From Bacillota bacterium (GTDB lineage Bacteria; Bacillota; Bacilli; Alicyclobacillales; SLC66), in contig JAJZCW010000006.1 of NCBI GenBank assembly GCA_021828865.1, positions 62,001 through 126,000 of the forward strand: 64,000 nucleotides of DNA, in the 5' to 3' direction. The number at the start of each line of letters is the position of its first letter. The first letter of the stretch is position 1. A program made the position numbers and the translations under genes. Below the pieces are notes generated by a model that was not told the origin of the DNA, did not search any database, and saw nothing but the letters and a program-made list of their open reading frames with translations. Of this stretch, positions 62,642-64,000 are shown one piece after another.

Positions 62642-63259
62642 ATGAGATCCAGATTACATCGCTTTGATCGTGGAATAGGAGTGGTATTGGCGATAGCCTG
62701 GGTGGCCTTCCTGCTCGTTGCATGGAAGTATTGGTTTGTCGCGCCAAAGAAAGCGGTCGCGAGTCCTGTGATTCCCCAACAGGCTACCGCAGCTTCCTCC
62801 CCTCGGCCGGTCAACATTACCGTATATGTTATTGGTGCAGTGAAGCACCCGGGTCTCTATCATTTACCGCTCGATTCAAGGCTGAATCGTGCCATTCAAG
62901 CTGCTGGGGGCGCCACTGCGAGTGCCGATTTGCTTGCGGTCAATCTTGCTGCTGTGGCAGAAGACGGGACGGAGATTGTGGTACCTGACAAGAATAGCCA
63001 AAGCGCACAAAGTCCATCCACGGAGGCAAACACACAGGGTACTGCTAAAGCTGTACCAAACGGAGTGCGTATACCGATCAATAAAGCGGGATTAGCAACA
63101 CTTGAAACCCTTCCTGGGATTGGCGTAAAAAAAGCACAGGCGATAATGGATTATCGCCGTGCTCATGGACTATTTACTAATGTTAACCAGTTATCAGAAG
63201 TAAAGGGCATCGGCCCCAAATTGCTGGCAAAAATTCTGTCTCAGATCAGCCTACACTAA
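62642..63259 (+). CDS. comEA: Competence DNA receptor ComEA
   Basis: 205 aa. N-terminal membrane anchor (about 11-31), SLBB domain (about 57-115, VYVIGAVKHPGLYHLP), Ser/Thr/Gln-rich linker and C-terminal double helix-hairpin-helix DNA-binding domain (INKAGLATLETLPGIGVKKA, VKGIGPKLLAKI). Captures external DNA for transformation. ATG 62642 behind AAGGGG; a frame open from 62585 has no ribosome binding site. comEB and comEC would be expected nearby but the next gene is convergent. Confidence 0.93.
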   Translation: MRSRLHRFDRGIGVVLAIAWVAFLLVAWKYWFVAPKKAVASPVIPQQATAASSPRPVNITVYVIGAVKHPGLYHLPLDSRLNRAIQAAGGATASADLLAVNLAAVAEDGTEIVVPDKNSQSAQSPSTEANTQGTAKAVPNGVRIPINKAGLATLETLPGIGVKKAQAIMDYRRAHGLFTNVNQLSEVKGIGPKLLAKILSQISLH

Positions 63260-63882
63260 TTGATATGTCGTGCAGTTACGTAGCAACCCGCCCAGTAACC
63301 GGAATTGAGGCTGCTGATGCATACATCCACGCTTGCCGCGCTAATAAAGTTGCCGTTGCCTATATAGATACCTACATGTGAAATTCCACTACCGTCCGTA
63401 TCGAAGAACACAAGATCACCTGGTTGTAAATTGCTTTCTTTCACATAGGTACCGAGATCAGTCTGCCCGCTTGCCGTGCGTGGCAAATCAATTCCGAAAT
63501 GGCTATACACGTATTTGGTAAATCCGGAACAATCAAACCCAGAAGGAGACATGCCACCCCATACATAAGGAGCACGAAGATAATTTTGAGCATAATCAAC
63601 AATTTGTTGGCCAATTGGAACACTGGAGGCGTGTGCTTTCACCATGTATTTTGAAGAGGTACGATGGAAGGTGGCATCGCGTTTGATCGCTGTATGAACG
63701 GCCGAGGAGTGAATGTTATGTATTGCGGAGGAACTGTTTGCGATGGTTGATTGGTTAACTTGTCCCTTCGAAGGTATCTGACTTGCAAAGGAAGGAACGG
63801 AGGACAATCCGATCAATACCGTACTGGTAACCACTACGGTTAATGATTGTATGAACTTTCGCAACAGGAATACCCCTTTCAT
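63256..63882 (-). CDS. Secreted NlpC/P60 peptidoglycan hydrolase
   Basis: 208 aa. Signal peptide to about residue 34 (SFASQ), a His/Ser-rich linker, then an NlpC/P60 domain with catalytic Cys118 (GFDCSGFTKYVY) and His169 (SHVGIYIGNG). Cuts gamma-D-Glu-diamino acid bonds. Two starts are possible: ATG 63882 (GGAGG only two bases away) or TTG 63864 (AAAGGGG eight bases away). A c-di-AMP riboswitch precedes it. The stop overlaps the convergent comEA end by four bases. Confidence 0.9.
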   Translation of the reverse strand: MKGVFLLRKFIQSLTVVVTSTVLIGLSSVPSFASQIPSKGQVNQSTIANSSSAIHNIHSSAVHTAIKRDATFHRTSSKYMVKAHASSVPIGQQIVDYAQNYLRAPYVWGGMSPSGFDCSGFTKYVYSHFGIDLPRTASGQTDLGTYVKESNLQPGDLVFFDTDGSGISHVGIYIGNGNFISAASVDVCISSLNSGYWAGCYVTARHIN

Positions 63883-63885
63883 TGC

Positions 63886-63993
63886 CTCCGAGGTTAGTTG
63901 ACGGGTTCGGGCAGAAAGGTTGCCCTACTGCATTCGCAGCTTCACCCCAAGAAAATCTCCCCCGTACCGTTTGTGAACGGATTCGGCTTTAAC
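63886..63993 (-). promoter_or_regulatory. c-di-AMP riboswitch (ydaO/yuaA class)
   Basis: Minus strand shows the class blocks in order: AATCCGTTCACAAACGG, TACGGGGGAGATTTT, GGGGTGAA, GGGCAACCTTTCTGCCCGAA, CCGTCAACTAACCTCGGAGG. The final CCTC/GGAGG segment contains the ribosome binding site of the hydrolase gene. The 5' boundary is close to the window end. Confidence 0.9.
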
Positions 63994-64000
63994 GCTCTAG

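Noticed and set aside
1-64000. CRISPR arrays or prophage structural genes
   Set aside because: No regularly spaced repeats and no capsid, tail, portal or terminase genes were seen.

Overview
The window looks like chromosomal DNA of an endospore-forming Bacillota of the class Bacilli. The evidence is an intact sporulation sigma factor (SigK with a pro-sequence), T-box leaders on aminoacyl-tRNA synthetase genes, TPP and c-di-AMP riboswitches, and Bacillales-type gene orders (alaS-ireB-ruvX-yrzB-mltG and yqeG-yqeH-aroE-nadD-yqeK-rsfS-comEA). A secreted cupredoxin next to an SCO1-type copper chaperone would fit an acid-tolerant Alicyclobacillaceae relative, but that placement is inference. The cell makes selenoproteins: selC (tRNA-Sec, UCA anticodon) and selA are both here.

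Region 1-9300 is accessory and decaying. It starts with the 3' end of a tnpB (IS200/IS605) element. An MCP gene follows. Two near-identical copies of a YjfB-like motility-protein cassette (about 1735-2100 and 8910-9262) bracket a 7-kb patchwork. The patchwork holds an internally deleted IS66 element, a plasmid-type parM/parR segregation locus broken by an in-frame stop and a frameshift, a hicBA pair with a truncated toxin, an intact PemK/MazF-type toxin-antitoxin pair, an aldo-keto reductase and an ABM-domain protein. It lies directly downstream of the 3' end of selC, a classical type of integration hotspot.

Region 9300-24000 holds a thiamine-precursor ECF transporter (ykoE plus a YkoD-YkoC fusion) behind a TPP riboswitch, GtrA and GT2 glycosylation genes, an MFS transporter, leuCD with a divergent LysR regulator and a palindromic operator, a RsmF-type methyltransferase, and the start of a glycosyltransferase operon. 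Region 24000-29900 continues that operon with DUF2304 and queF, followed by an ABC export system with unusual partners and thioredoxin.

Region 29900-34300 is a compact copper/redox module: a cupredoxin with a CuA-like Cys-x3-Cys motif, SCO, a NarL-type histidine kinase and response regulator, and an internally duplicated DoxX-like membrane protein. Region 34400-46240 carries hemL, selA overlapping hemZ, hisS-aspS behind a T-box, threonine aldolase, rarA, a cysteine desulfurase, a zinc ribbon protein and two tRNAs. Region 46300-51200 holds two c-di-GMP enzymes. Region 51200-64000 is housekeeping: an AI-2E-type permease, an orphan 5S rRNA, alaS with its T-box, mltG, sigK, the yqe cluster, comEA, and an NlpC/P60 hydrolase under a c-di-AMP riboswitch.
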